A stretch of 64,000 nt of DNA from Sipunculus nudus (GCA_026874595.1 CM049322.1:60146886-60210885), one strand, 5' to 3'. Counted from the first letter of the stretch, positions 35,072 through 47,488 are shown. Notes: generated by a model from the letters alone, not told the origin. Program-made: numbers and translations.

Positions 35072-35861
35072 CTGCCAGGTTATTTTGAGGGCACCGTACC
35101 TCAAGCTGCTGTATAAAATGTAACTTCACACAAACCTCTGAGTGAATCCTATCAGCACTTCATGCAGAGCATATTTACTTGTAGCTATTTGACTTACTTC
35201 ACTGTAGACAGTTGTAAATGTCAGGTTTAGAGTCTGTTGTTCATTACTGGTTTACAGAAAGTGGTTTCTTATAACTGAGTCAATGCATCAATGCTGGGCT
35301 AGGGAGGATTCTGACGCTGATCATGGGAGTCAAAGATAGCACTTATCTCTCTCATACTACAGCAAGGTTACCCATCTCAATATTCTAAATAAATCATTTA
35401 CCAAATCAGAGGGTCCTCAGCAGAGCACTTAATCTTTACTGCCCACGTGAATGAGAAAGAACAAGAAAAAAATTTCAGCAGGTTGCAAGTATTTAGATTT
35501 AAAACCCAGGTATGTTACCCCTATAGTACGGTAACTATGTTAATTCAAACTTAATGAGTAACCAGTTTGATTTGTGCAGACTTTGTAAAAGATGAATTCA
35601 GGTAAATGCATAAATAAAAATGAATATAAAGAGGATATTTTGGGATAAATGATTCCACTTTAAGAAGTAGCTTGGTTAAAGAAATAGAAATATGCCATTT
35701 TATCCAACATTTCCTGGTTTAGTCACTCCAGGTTTCATTAAAATCAGCTTAAGTCTTTTTTCTTTATTTTGAGGTCAGTTATTGAGCAGACTGACCAACA
35801 GACAGCTTCATGTAGACTGACCAACAAACCAACATGTAGACTGACCAACAGACAGCTACAT
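35062..35861. repeat. Segmental duplication, copy 1 (800 bp)
   Basis: This stretch matches 37881-38680 at a constant offset of 2819 with no indel and no substitution that I found. It includes the last array-1 bases, about 715 bp of unique AT-rich DNA and the first 26-bp-family units. It ends at 'gacagctacat', where the sequence jumps back into the 29-bp repeat (tggtttaagg). The junction shares 'tacat' with the array variant 'gtacattggttt', which indicates a microhomology breakpoint. Confidence 0.93.
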
Positions 35862-37890
35862 TGGTTTAAGGTACAAGCCAGGGTGGACACTGGTTTAAGG
35901 TACAAGCCAGGGTGGACACTGGTTTAAGGTACAAGCCAGGGCGTACACTGGTTTAAGGTACAAGCCAGGGTGTACACTGGTTTAAGGTACAAGCCAGGAT
36001 GTACACTGGTTTAAGGTACAAGCCAGGGTGTACACTGATTTAAGGTACAAGCCAGGGTGTACACTGGTTTAAGGTACAAGCCAGGGTGTACAGTGGTTTA
36101 AGGTACAAGCCAGGGTGTACAGTGGTTTAAGGTACAAGCCAGGGTGTATAGTAGTTTAAGGTACAAGCCAGGGTGTACATTGGTTTAAGGTACAAGCCAG
36201 GGTGTACACTGGTTTAAGGTACAAGCCAGGGTGTACATTGGTTTAAGGTACAAGCCAGGGTGTACATTGGTTTAAGGTACAAGCCAGGATGTACACTGGT
36301 TTAAGGTACAAGCCAGGGTGTACACTGGTTTAAGGTACAAGCCAGGGTGTATAGTAGTTTAAGGTACAAGCCAGGGTGTACATTGGTTTAAGGTACAAGC
36401 CAGGATGTACACTGGTTTAAGGTACAAGCCAGGATGTACACTGGTTTAAGGTACAAGCCAGGGTGTACACTGGTTTAAGGTACAAGCCAGGGTGTACACT
36501 GGTTTAAGGTACAAGCCAGGGTGTACATTGGTTTAAGGTACAAGCCAGGGTGTACACTGGTTTAAGGTACAAGCCAGGGTGTACAGTAGTTTAAGGTACA
36601 AGCCAGGGCGTACAGTAGTTTAAGGTACAAGCCAGGGCGTACACTGGTTTAAGGTACAAGCCAGGGCGTACTCTGGTTTAAGGTACAAGCCAGGGTGTAC
36701 ACTGGTTTAAGGTACAAGCCAGGGTGTACACTGGTTTAAGGTACAAGCCGGGGTGTACACTGGTTTAAGGTACAAGCCGGGGTGTACACTGGTTTAAGGT
36801 ACAAGCCAGGGTGTACACTGGTTTAAGGTACAAGCCAGGGTGTACACTGGTTTAAGGTACAAGCCAGGGTGTACACTGGTTTAAGGTACAAGCCAGGGTG
36901 TACACTGGTTTAAGGTACAAGCCAGGGTGTACACTGGTTTAAGGTACAAGCCAGGGTGTACACTGGTTTAAGGTACAAGCCAGGGTGTACATTGGTTTAA
37001 GGTACAAGCCAGGGTGTACACTGGTTTAAGGTACAAGCCAGGGTGTACAGTAGTTTAAGGTACAAGCCAGGGTGTACATTGGTTTAAGGTACAAGCCAGG
37101 GTGTATAGTAGTTTAAGGTACAAGCCAGGGTGTACACTGGTTTAAGGTACAAGCCAGGGTGTACACTGGTTTAAGGTACAAGCCAGGGTGTACACTGGTT
37201 TAAGGTACAAGCCAGGGTGTACACTGGTTTAAGGTACAAGCCAGGGTGTACACTGGTTTAAGGTACAAGCCAGGGTGTACACTGGTTTAAGGTACAAGCC
37301 AGGGTATACACTGGTTTAAGGTACAAGCCAGGGTGTACACTGGTTTAAGGTACAAGCCAGGGTGTACACTGGTTTAAGGTACAAGCCAGGGTGTACACTG
37401 GTTTAAGGTACAAGCCAGGGTGGACACTGGTTTAAGGTACAAGCCAGGGTGTACACTGGTTTAAGGTACAAGCCAGGGCGTACACTGGTTTAAGGTACAA
37501 GCCAGGGTGGACACTGGTTTAAGGTACAAGCCAGGGTGGACACTGGTTTAAGGTACAAGCCAGGGTGGACACTGGTTTAAGGTACAAGCCAGGGTGGACA
37601 CTGGTTTAAGGTACAAGCCAGGGTGGACACTGGTTTAAGGTACAAGCCAGGGTGGACACTGGTTTAAGGTACAAGCCAGGGTGGACACTGGTTTAAGGTA
37701 CAAGCCAGGGTGGACACTGGTTTAAGGTACAAGCCAGGGTGGACACTGGTTTAAGGTACAAGCCAGGGTGGACACTGGTTTAAGGTACAAGCCAGGGTGG
37801 ACACTGGTTTAAGGTACAAGCCAGGGTGGACACTGGTTTAAGGTACAAGCCAGGGTGTACACTGGTTTAAGGTACAAGCCAGGGTGAACA
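35862..37890. repeat. 29-bp minisatellite, array 2, about 70 copies
   Basis: Same unit as array 1. Subregions are locally uniform: a 'gtggacac' variant fills about 37495-37850, while 'gtacatt', 'gtatagtag' and 'gcgtacac' variants cluster in 36120-36660. This indicates local spread of variants. The period is not a multiple of three, and no long frame results. Confidence 0.97.
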
Positions 37891-38680
37891 CTGCCAGGTT
37901 ATTTTGAGGGCACCGTACCTCAAGCTGCTGTATAAAATGTAACTTCACACAAACCTCTGAGTGAATCCTATCAGCACTTCATGCAGAGCATATTTACTTG
38001 TAGCTATTTGACTTACTTCACTGTAGACAGTTGTAAATGTCAGGTTTAGAGTCTGTTGTTCATTACTGGTTTACAGAAAGTGGTTTCTTATAACTGAGTC
38101 AATGCATCAATGCTGGGCTAGGGAGGATTCTGACGCTGATCATGGGAGTCAAAGATAGCACTTATCTCTCTCATACTACAGCAAGGTTACCCATCTCAAT
38201 ATTCTAAATAAATCATTTACCAAATCAGAGGGTCCTCAGCAGAGCACTTAATCTTTACTGCCCACGTGAATGAGAAAGAACAAGAAAAAAATTTCAGCAG
38301 GTTGCAAGTATTTAGATTTAAAACCCAGGTATGTTACCCCTATAGTACGGTAACTATGTTAATTCAAACTTAATGAGTAACCAGTTTGATTTGTGCAGAC
38401 TTTGTAAAAGATGAATTCAGGTAAATGCATAAATAAAAATGAATATAAAGAGGATATTTTGGGATAAATGATTCCACTTTAAGAAGTAGCTTGGTTAAAG
38501 AAATAGAAATATGCCATTTTATCCAACATTTCCTGGTTTAGTCACTCCAGGTTTCATTAAAATCAGCTTAAGTCTTTTTTCTTTATTTTGAGGTCAGTTA
38601 TTGAGCAGACTGACCAACAGACAGCTTCATGTAGACTGACCAACAAACCAACATGTAGACTGACCAACAGACAGCTACAT
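37881..38680. repeat. Segmental duplication, copy 2 (800 bp)
   Basis: Apparently identical to 35062-35861. Here the 26-bp array continues beyond the shared segment, so this copy keeps the original right-hand context and copy 1 is the one joined to new array sequence. Confidence 0.93.
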
Positions 38681-39058
38681 GTAGACTGACCAACAGACAG
38701 CTACATGTAGACTGACCAACAGACAGCTACATGTAGACTGACCAAGAGACAGCTACATGTAGACTGACCAAGAGACAGCTACATGTAGACTGACCAAGAG
38801 ACAGCTACATGTAGACTGACCAAGAGACAGCTACATGTAGACTGACCAAGAGACAGCTACATGTAGACTGACCAACAGACAGATACATGTAGACTGACCA
38901 ACAGACAGATACATGTAGACTGACCAACAGACAGCTACATGTAGACTGATCAACAGACAGCTACATGTAGACTGACCAACAGACAGCTACTTGTAGACTG
39001 ACCAACAGACAGCTACATGTAGACTGACCAACAGACAGATACATGTAGACTGATAGAA
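38605..39058. repeat. 26-bp minisatellite, array A, about 17 copies
   Basis: The unit is 'gtagactgaccaacagacag' plus 'ctacat', with an 'aagagacag' variant filling a central block and 'gatacat' variants to the right. It ends at 'gtagactgatagaaagaaag'. Confidence 0.96.
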
Positions 39059-39235
39059 AGAAAGAGGTCCAAAACAAAGCAGACATAAGTCAATATGTAA
39101 ACAAAATAATCCACTTTCCTGTGACTTGGGTGCACTGAGCCCTGTAATCTGATGGTTCCTGGGTATACATGACCTTGCCCTAGGCAGTTAAAATCAGCTT
39201 AAGTCTTTTTTCTTTATTTTGAGGTCAGTTATTGA

Positions 39236-39661
39236 GCAGACTGACCAACAGACAGCTTCATGTAGACTGACCAACAGACAGCTACATGTAGACTGACCAA
39301 GAGACAGCTACATGTAGACTGACCAAGAGACAGCTACATGTAGACTGACCAAGAGACAGCTACATGTAGACTGACCAAGAGACAGCTACATGTAGACTGA
39401 CCAAGAGACAGCTACATGTAGACTGACCAAGAGACAGCTACATGTAGACTGACCAACAGACAGATACATGTAGACTGACCAACAGACAGATACATGTAGA
39501 CTGACCAACAGACAGCTACATGTAGACTGACCAACAGACAGCTACATGTAGACTGACCAACAGACAGCTACTTGTAGACTGACCAACAGACAGCTACATG
39601 TAGACTGACCAACAGACTGATACATGTAGACTGACCAACAGACAGATACATGTAGACTGAT
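39236..39661. repeat. 26-bp minisatellite, array B, about 16 copies
   Basis: Duplicate of array A, with the same order of variants (aagagacag block, then gatacat, then cttgtag) and a slightly different unit count. Confidence 0.96.
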
Positions 39662-39912
39662 AGAAAGAAAGAGGTCCAAAACAAAGCAGACATAAGTCAA
39701 TATGTAAACAAAATAATCCACTTTCCTGTGACTTGGGTGCACTAAGCCCTGTTATCTGATGGTTCCTGGGTATACATGACCTTGCCCTAGGCAGTTAATC
39801 TCAGACAAGGGGTACCATACCCTGTCACATGTTATATCAGGTTTATTGGTCATTTGGACAAGAATGCGTGCAAGGTTGTGATGGGGTTATAAATATAGAC
39901 ACATGTGTACCT

Positions 39913-41309
39913 TGGTGTGTGTTTTCTGTTGGGTTTTGTTCTTACAGCCAGTCTCTTGTGTTCATTGTTATAATAATTACTGCAGCGTGACATTGTGTGT
40001 TTTCTGTTGGGTTTTGTTCTTACAGCCAGTATCTTGTGTTCATTGTTATAATAATTACTGCAGCGTGACATTGTGTGTTTTCTGTAGTTTTGTTCTTACA
40101 GCCAGTCTCTTGTGTTCATTGTTATAATAATTACTGCAGCGTGACATTGTGTGTTTTCTGTTGGGTTTTGTTCTTACAGCCAGTATCTTGTGTTCATTGT
40201 TATAATAATTACTGCAGCGTGACATTGTGTGTTTTCTGTTGGGTTTTGTTCTTACAGCCAGTCTCTTGTGTTCATTGTTATAATAATTACTGCAGCGTGA
40301 CATTGTGTGTTTTCTGTTGGGTTTTGTTCTTACAGCCAGTATCTTGTGTTCATTGTTATAATAATTACTGCAGCGTGACATTGTGTGTTTTCTGTAGTTT
40401 TGTTCTTACAGCCAGTCTCTTGTGTTCATTGTTATAATAATTACTGCAGCGTGACATTGTGTGTTTTCTGTAGTTTTGTTCTTACAGCCAGTCTCTTGTG
40501 TTCATTGTTATAATAATTACTGCAGCGTGACATTGTGTGTTTTCTGTTGGGTTTTGTTCTTACAGCCAGTCTCTTGTGTTCATTGTTATAATAATTACTG
40601 CAGCGTGACATTGTGTGTTTTCTGTAGTTTTGTTCTTACAGCCAGTCTCTTGTGTTCATTGTTATAATAATTACTGCAGCGTGACATTGTGTGTTTTCTG
40701 TAGTTTTGTTCTTACAGCCAGTCTCTTGTGTTCATTGTTATAATAATTACTGCAGCGTGACATTGTGTGTTTTCTGTAGTTTTGTTCTTACAGCCAGTCT
40801 CTTGTGTTCATTGTTATAATAATTACTGCAGCGTGACATTGTGTGTTTTCTGTTGGGTTTTGTTCTTACAGCCAGTCTCTTGTGTTCATTGTTATAATAA
40901 TTACTGCAGCGTGACATTGTGTGTTTTCTGTAGTTTTGTTCTTACAGCCAGTCTCTTGTGTTCATTGTTATAATAATTACTGCAGCGTGACATTGTGTGT
41001 TTTCTGTAGTTTTGTTCTTACAGCCAGTCTCTTGTGTTCATTGTTATAATAATTACTGCAGCGTGACATTGTGTGTTTTCTGTTGGGTTTTGTTCTTACA
41101 GCCAGTCTCTTGTGTTCATTGTTATAATAATTACTGCAGCGTGACATTGTGTGTTTTCTGTTGGGTTTTGTTCTTACAGCCAGTCTCTTGTGTTCATTGT
41201 TATAATAATTACTGCAGCGTGACATTGTGTGTTTTTTGTTGTTTTTTTTCCAACAGCCAGTCTCTTGTGTGCCCATTGTTATAATAATGACTGCAGTGTG
41301 AGATTGAAG
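39913..41309. repeat. 78/76-bp minisatellite, about 18 copies
   Basis: The units read 'ttacagccagtctcttgtgt', 'tcattgttataataattact', 'gcagcgtgacattgtgtgtt' and a T-rich end. Two length forms alternate irregularly: a 78-bp form with 'ctgttgggttttg' and a 76-bp form with 'ctgtagttttg'. A few units have 'agtatctt' for 'agtctctt'. Each unit contains 'ttttgttcttacag', which resembles a 3' splice acceptor. The last unit (from about 41230) is divergent. Frames up to 120 codons on both strands are repeat-driven. Confidence 0.97.
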
Positions 41310-42409
41310 GATTGTTCTTTGCTGTTCTTGCCTTCAGCGTCACAGTATGTCTGTTTTTTTTAAGTTGAGGATACTTGGAATATGTAATTGTAAGCAGGGT
41401 CATGTTTAGACTTTTGAAGCAGTTTGGTCCCTTGCACATTAAATCATGGATGTAGGAAAAGTTTAATGTAAACTTTATGAATCCTACCTTAATGTCATTT
41501 TATTACAGATCATTTTCAGACTTAAGTTAGTATCTGGATAATATTTGATCAAATTAAATCAATATGTGTTTCTTAGAAACTTCTGAGGACAGACATAATG
41601 CATTACTGAATGATGAATAAACAATATTAAAGAAGTCAGGTGAATAGTATCATTTAATTCAGGTGAACATATAGCATATATATATATATATATTAGATTA
41701 TCTTAAGTTGACTTTTATACCTTTGAATTAATAAAATATCAGAAAACAATGTTATAATTATCTCAAATAAATCCAGTCAGTACCTTTATAGATGTTAAGG
41801 TTTATGTTTATATATATGTTACTGTCCCTCATAACATACTGAACCATGCTTGTGAATCTCTTGAGTACTTCATAGTTCTCAATATAGTTTTGACACTCAG
41901 AGAGATATCATGTATTAACTATATATTTCAAACCATCAGACTTAAAAAACAGTCAGCTACGCTAACACCATCCTTGTGATATATCATCTATATACCGAGA
42001 CATTATAGATTTTTTATGGCTTTATAATAAAAAAATATAACAATCAAGGTAATCATGATTGTAAATAAGCAAGACATGTATACATGCAGGTGGCTCATAA
42101 CTTCTGTGACACCTACATGAGAGATGTGGGAATCTCTTCAGATGACGTTATCCAGATGTGCTGACCCCTCCCAAGTCCACTACATGAGGGGCTCCCCGTA
42201 GTTTTATGTCCCTGTGGATTATACTCAGCATTATGGGCTGTGTATTGTATCTCACATGCCTTGACCGGGCCTGGTGTTTGACGTAAAGGACAGTCTGTGG
42301 GGGGGGGGGGGGGGGGGGTCACCATAGTGGTTTATCACCTCTAGAACTAATATCTGATGGTTAATGTGGTCGTTGTTTAAGCTTAGGACTTCACATCACT
42401 TTTAAAAAT
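41310..42409. other. Unique DNA with TA microsatellite and 20-base G-run
   Basis: A short (AT)n run lies at 41673-41693 and 20 consecutive G at 42299-42318. The remaining sequence is AT-rich, and no gene is recognised. Confidence 0.55.
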
Positions 42410-42916
42410 GCTCCTTAACATAGAAAATTTCATGAAAAATTGAAATTTTCATGATAAATGCACATGTATGGCCTTTTTTCCCAATGCTTGCAGATATTGG
42501 CTTAGTTTTTGGTTTGTGGGTGCATAATGACCACTTACAGGTTGAGTTCGCATTTAGTCCTGGTTGACCTACTTTTGACCAAATGACAGCTCCTGAACAT
42601 AGAATATTTCATGAAAAGTTGAAATTTTCATGATAAATGCATATGTAAGGACTTTTTTTTGCAATTCTTGCAGATATTAGCCTGATTTTTAGTTTGTGGG
42701 CAAATTATGACTAGTTACAGGTCGAGTTTGTGTTTTTTCCTGGTTGACCTACTTTTGATCAAATGACAGCGCCTGAACTTAGAAAATTTCATGAAAAAAC
42801 AAAGTTTTCTTGATAAATGCACATGTACAGACTTTTTTTCGCAATGTCTGCAGATATTGGCGTTTTTTTTTGTGTGTGTGGCAGCAAAATGACCACTTAC
42901 AGATTGAGTTCAGCTT
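42410..42916 (+). repeat. ~180-bp dispersed-type repeat, 3 tandem copies
   Basis: Units begin near 42410, 42589 and 42769 with 'ctcctgaacatagaa', and share 'ttttcatgataaatgcac', 'cagatattggc' and 'aatgaccacttacag'. They differ by many substitutions, so the array is old. From memory, a unit of this kind occurs widely in mollusc genomes. This is unverified. Confidence 0.85.
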
Positions 42917-43031
42917 TTGTAATGTTTTTGATATTTTTATTGAAGTTTTATACTTAATAATTAAAATTAAATTTGTACATTAGGGGGTTCTTTTATAAAA
43001 TACAACATTCTTAATATTAACACCGAGAAAT

Positions 43032-43290
43032 GACTCCATTAGTTTGTGATAACTCTATGATAATTGTTTTAAATGGGCTCGGACTCCATTAGTTTGTGAT
43101 AATTCAATGATAAGTATTTTAACTCCATTAGTTTGTGATAACTCTATGATAAGTATTTTAACTCCATTAGTTTGTGATAACTCAATGATAAGTATTTTAA
43201 CTCCATTAGTTTGTGATAATTCTGTGATAAGTATTTTAAATGGGCACTGACCCCATTAGTTAGTGATAACTCTATGGTAAGTATTTTAAA
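43032..43290. repeat. 39-bp tandem repeat, about 6-7 copies
   Basis: The units run 'actccattagtttgtgataa' followed by 'ctctatgataagtatttta'. Two copies have an extra 'aatgggc..g' insertion. The sequence is unrelated to the 39-bp array at 13787-16065. Confidence 0.9.
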
Positions 43291-45275
43291 TTTTTATAAC
43301 CTTATTTGCAGGCTCAACCTTTAATTTCAAATCTTGGTGTGAATGCTGGTGACATTCTCTGTCTGTTACAATGTATCTGTGGATTATATTATCATGTAAA
43401 ATAAATAAGAAAACATTATTATTAAAGTGTGCAGATATATCCGGTTCAGCATGACAAAAATGGGACAGGGACATCTGTAGTTACAGCACTGTCATATGCT
43501 TGCCAGCCAGTCCAGGGGTGTGCAGTGCTGTTTTTCTGGACCATCACTAAGGAAGCCATGTGGGACTTGTACAGGGGGTAACAGGGCACGCCCTATGACC
43601 CTCATGAGAGGGTCTGACTTGACTTTATAAACACTGACTAACCAGGGTGGATCTGCTGGGCATATGGCGGGCCAGTGTTGAGGTTAGAAGTAGTAATGTC
43701 TGGTTAGTATCACATTCAATAGAGGAAACCTAAACCCCTCTGGCCGCACCGGCAAAGAGGCAGAGAATCAAGAAATCTGGTCTGTGGCAGCCGATGTCAG
43801 ATCTGTGGATAGCTGATGCTCCCCCTGTGTAAAGCTGTTACATAAGTTACTTGTCATTGACATTGTGGGGTTTTAAACATGAATGGGTACTTTGATAACA
43901 TACATCAAAAGCCTGTCAGATTGAATTGAGGTCTCAAACTGGACAAAAAAAACGTGTTGTACATCAGGCACAGATTGGTTTAACTTTACCTCACATCTTT
44001 TTTAAAAAAAAATTTATAATCATATTGGATAAGTTTATGGTTTGTGATAAGATGAGATAAGATATAGTTTATTGCTGTATATATGTAATTAAATCATCAC
44101 ATAGAATAGTATTTGGCTTGACTGGCTTAAACAAACACATTAAACAAGAAATAATTAAATAAAATTGAACAACAAGAGCAAGCACAGTCGTGTCCCCATT
44201 ATACCTTAAATTTAAAATAATACTTTAATATTTGTTTAAGCAATATAAAGGTAAACCAGACAGACACAAGTAGAATTATTTACTTAATTGAGATAATATA
44301 GAAAAGGAGAAAAGATGTTTTCTTTGCTAATTGCTGAGTTGGCCACATCTGCTATAACTTCAATATTTGTATTGCCCTTTTTATTTAAATTGCCCAAAGT
44401 TTCAAAAGAAGAGATTTAAAATAAACATATTACCTGGTAACCTGAATTGTATGAAGTTTTCTGTGTCATAAATATAATACAATAATGATCCCCTGTCCAT
44501 ATCAGCAAGATCAGTCTTGATGCAGGATTGATATACCACTGACATGTTAGATATGTAGGCAGATATAGACTGATGGACTATAAAGGGTTAATAATTCACT
44601 TCATGGCATTCTTATGCTGTTCAGGTTATGGTGGTAGGTGCTTTTGCTGTAGAGCAATAGAGACATTCAATCAAACAGGGTTTGACAGGGATCAGGGGCA
44701 TCATCTGTTCACAAACTCTGGTGATTACCTCCACAACTAATGAGCGGAGGGATTGTGAGACCGGCATAGACAGAAGGATGCTCCAGCACTGGATGTGGAG
44801 TGGATCTGTATACAATTAAGCTATGCTGTTACACCTTTGCCCCTCTCGGCCCTGGCAGATGGACAGCACCCTGGGGCACTCCTCTTTTGAAGTTGGTCCT
44901 CCTCGTTTGTAGTGATGGCCAGATACATTCAGTAATTACAGTACCCCCTGGGGTGGGGTAGGGGAATGCTGAGACAGTACATCACCCCTCAGGGCATGAC
45001 CTTTCTGCCCTCGGTAAACAGGGTTGGATAATGCTGACTTTGACAGGCTGTAGGATTTATTTGGATTAAGGGGTTGTAAAACCACCTGGGAATGTCTATT
45101 TTCTGTAGAGAAATCAAACAAAACACTGTGTCTTATATCACTTATATACTTGAATTAGTCTTAATATAAAATTTTATATGCAATCATGTTACTTTTGAAA
45201 TGCAGTTGGATATCACTTAGAGCTGCTTGACTCAAGTGTTAAAAATCTCTGTATTAAGTCAAGGTAGGAATTTGT
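43291..45275. other. Unique DNA, about 2 kb, no gene seen
   Basis: GC-richer patches at 43490-43820 and 44820-45080 lack a sustained frame. No repeat or transposon end is recognised with confidence. Confidence 0.5.
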
Positions 45276-45429
45276 GTCACCAAGGATATATCACAGTCAC
45301 CAAGGATATATCATAGTCACCAAGGATATATCACAGTCACCAAGGATATATCACAGTCACCAAAGATATATCACAGTCACCAAGGATATATCACAGTCAC
45401 CAAGGATATATCACAGTCACCAAGGATAT
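45276..45429. repeat. 20-bp minisatellite, about 7.7 copies
   Basis: Nearly uniform units of 'gtcaccaaggatatatcaca', with one 'tcatag' and one 'aaagata' variant. Degraded units continue to about 45470. Confidence 0.95.
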
Positions 45430-45721
45430 TAATATATAACACAGTTACCACAGATATCACAATCTCACCAGTGTCATGACAGAGTCATAATAATAAGACA
45501 TACTGGTACCGATCATTATCCATCCAGACTTTGATCTGTTTATTATTATCACAAAGAAACGGGTCTCCTTAACTGATATATAATGTAATTAAAAATTTAA
45601 AAAATCTTAAAAAGATGATACCTTTGTGAATATCCCATGGCCATCATACAGTGAGGAACAAAATTCTAACAAAAAACGGATACAGACAAATATAAAATTG
45701 AAAAGCAAGTAACTGCAAGTA

Positions 45722-46310
45722 TCCACCAAAACAAAGTTTTGCGAATACTATGCTTTTGACTGGGTTCTGCAACCGCGGCTGCTTTCGTTTCCAGAATAAA
45801 ACTCTGAGATCACTGGACAAATTTTTCAGAAACTTGACATTATTATCCGGTCACATGAACTGGTGCCAAAATATTATGCATTGACCTCTGACCTTTCCTC
45901 TCTGCAGTGCGTCCATCTGTGTGTTTGTTTTGACACATTAACACACATATCTTCAGACTTGTCTGACCAATCAGGCTGAAATTTCAAACAAATGAAGCTC
46001 TTGGATAGCTTTATAACATAAACAAAAATGGTGGCGCCACATGCATCCACTTACTGAGTGTCCATCTGTTCATCTGCCTTGGGTTAGAATCACTCATCTC
46101 TACACAGTGGTTGGAATTGTCCACCTGAAATTTTGCATGTGTATACATCCTGGATAGCTTTCTTGATTTTATGATAGGTGAATCAAAAATATAATACAAA
46201 ACCCCCAATATCTTGATAATTAATGCATGGATTGTCATGAATCTTGCCTTGAATATTGACCATGACTAGTTTTGTCAGTTCCCGAAAAGTGGTGGCGCAA
46301 CCTATATTTT
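45722..46310 (+). mobile_element. Second Helitron-type head and body, degraded
   Basis: This starts 'TCCACC' after an A and repeats the head hairpin of the element at 12301 (ccaaaac/gttttgcg). It stays alignable to about 12770 of the first copy through 'ttgacctctgacctttcctc', 'atggtggcgccac', 'ctgccttgggtt.aaatcact' and 'tgtatacatcctggatag'. After about 46180 the two part. The tail to 46310 ('gtggtggcgcaacct') instead resembles 54340-54440. Many substitutions show that it is older than, or distant from, the first copy. Its own 3' end is uncertain; a CTAG-T candidate is at 47502-47506. Confidence 0.65.
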
Positions 46311-46439
46311 TTATATTTTAATGAATATTTTTCTATTTTTTTTTACTATAAAATGACAACAACTTGTCAGTTTCTCAGCTGTGATTATATCTAGTGTTCC
46401 AAAACCTGGTGTGTTTACTGATCACAAGAGGATGCCATA

Positions 46440-47480
46440 TAGTTATCACCCTGTCTGTTTGTCTGTTTGTCTAGCTGTCTGTCTGTCCAAGCGTCCATCC
46501 ACACAAGTTTGTTTCCAGATGATAACTCGAGGTTGGATTAACATATGGATTTCAAACTTGACTTACGTATGGCTCACCACTAAAGCAAGAACCTATATGA
46601 TTTTGGGGTCACAAGGTCATAGGTCAAGGTCACAGGACTCACTTATCTAAAAAGCTTATGGCTGCATTTTAAGTTGAGCTGCTAATAGGGGAAAGAACTG
46701 ATTGATTTGGGGGTCACAAGGTCAAAGGTCATGGTCACAGGGGCCCATCTGTCCACATATTTGTTTCTGTATGATAACTCCAGTTTGGATTGACATATTG
46801 GTTTCCATTTTGGCTGATATATGACCCACCAATAATGTAAGATATGACCCACCTATAATGTAAGAAACTTTTTGATTTTGGAGTCATAAGGCCAAAGGTC
46901 AAGGTCACAGGACCCACTTCTTTACAAAGGTTGTTGATGTATTTTTAGCCAAACTTTCTGTCCCAAACCTTCTATCTTCCAGATGTTGCTCACCTGCCAA
47001 TAGTGGAAGTAACTTACGGATTTTGGGGTCACCAGGTCAAAGGTCAAGGTCATGGGGGCAATCTATCCACATATTAGTTTCCAAATGATAACACCAGTTT
47101 GGTTGAAATATTGGTTTCAAACTTTACTCATATATGGCCCACCACTGAAGTAAGAACTGTTGATTCTAGGGTCATGAGATCAAAGGTCAAGGTCACAGGA
47201 CCCACTACTTTAGAAAGATTGTGGATGCACTTTAAGTTTAAGCCAAACTTTTCATCTCAATCCTTCCATCATCAACATGTGGTGCACTGGCCAATAGGGG
47301 AAGTGTCCTTTTGATTTTGGGGTCACAAGATCAAAGTTAAAGGTCACAGGGTTCATCCATTCACAAATTAGTTATGGATGATAACTCCAGTTTGGGTAGA
47401 CAGGTTGGCTTCAAACTGATTACATGACCAATATTTTGGAAAACCTATTAAACATATATCCTTATATACAAATGCAGCTG
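46440..47480 (+). repeat. AGGTCA-rich dispersed repeat, about 3.5 divergent units
   Basis: Repeating blocks alternate 'gatgataactccagtttgg' with 'ttttggggtcacaaggtc' and 'aaaggtcaaggtcacagg'. The second pair recurs at about 46608, 46712, 46883, 47028, 47171 and 47322. Within each, AGGTCA half-sites stand directly repeated with one-base spacing. The units are too diverged to give one clean period (roughly 290-310 bp for the full unit). It resembles a repeat I recall from bivalve genomes, unverified. No protein is encoded. Confidence 0.75.
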
Positions 47481-47488
47481 AGGGTCGA

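Larger units (their letters stand above)
38557..39798. repeat. Nested tandem duplication, 631-bp offset
   Basis: The segment from 'ttaaaatcagcttaagtc' (38557) through the 26-bp array and its right flank to 39187 is repeated from 39188. The two right flanks (39059-39187 and about 39659-39798) differ at only a few sites (gagccctgtaat against aagccctgttat). The junction falls in a shared 'ttaa', which again suggests microhomology. This event involves part of the larger duplication's second copy only. Confidence 0.92.

Noticed and set aside
44040-44170. Possible retroelement 3' tail (gataagatgagataagatatag)
   Set aside because: A familiar-looking AT-rich word only. No second copy, target duplication or boundary is visible in the window.
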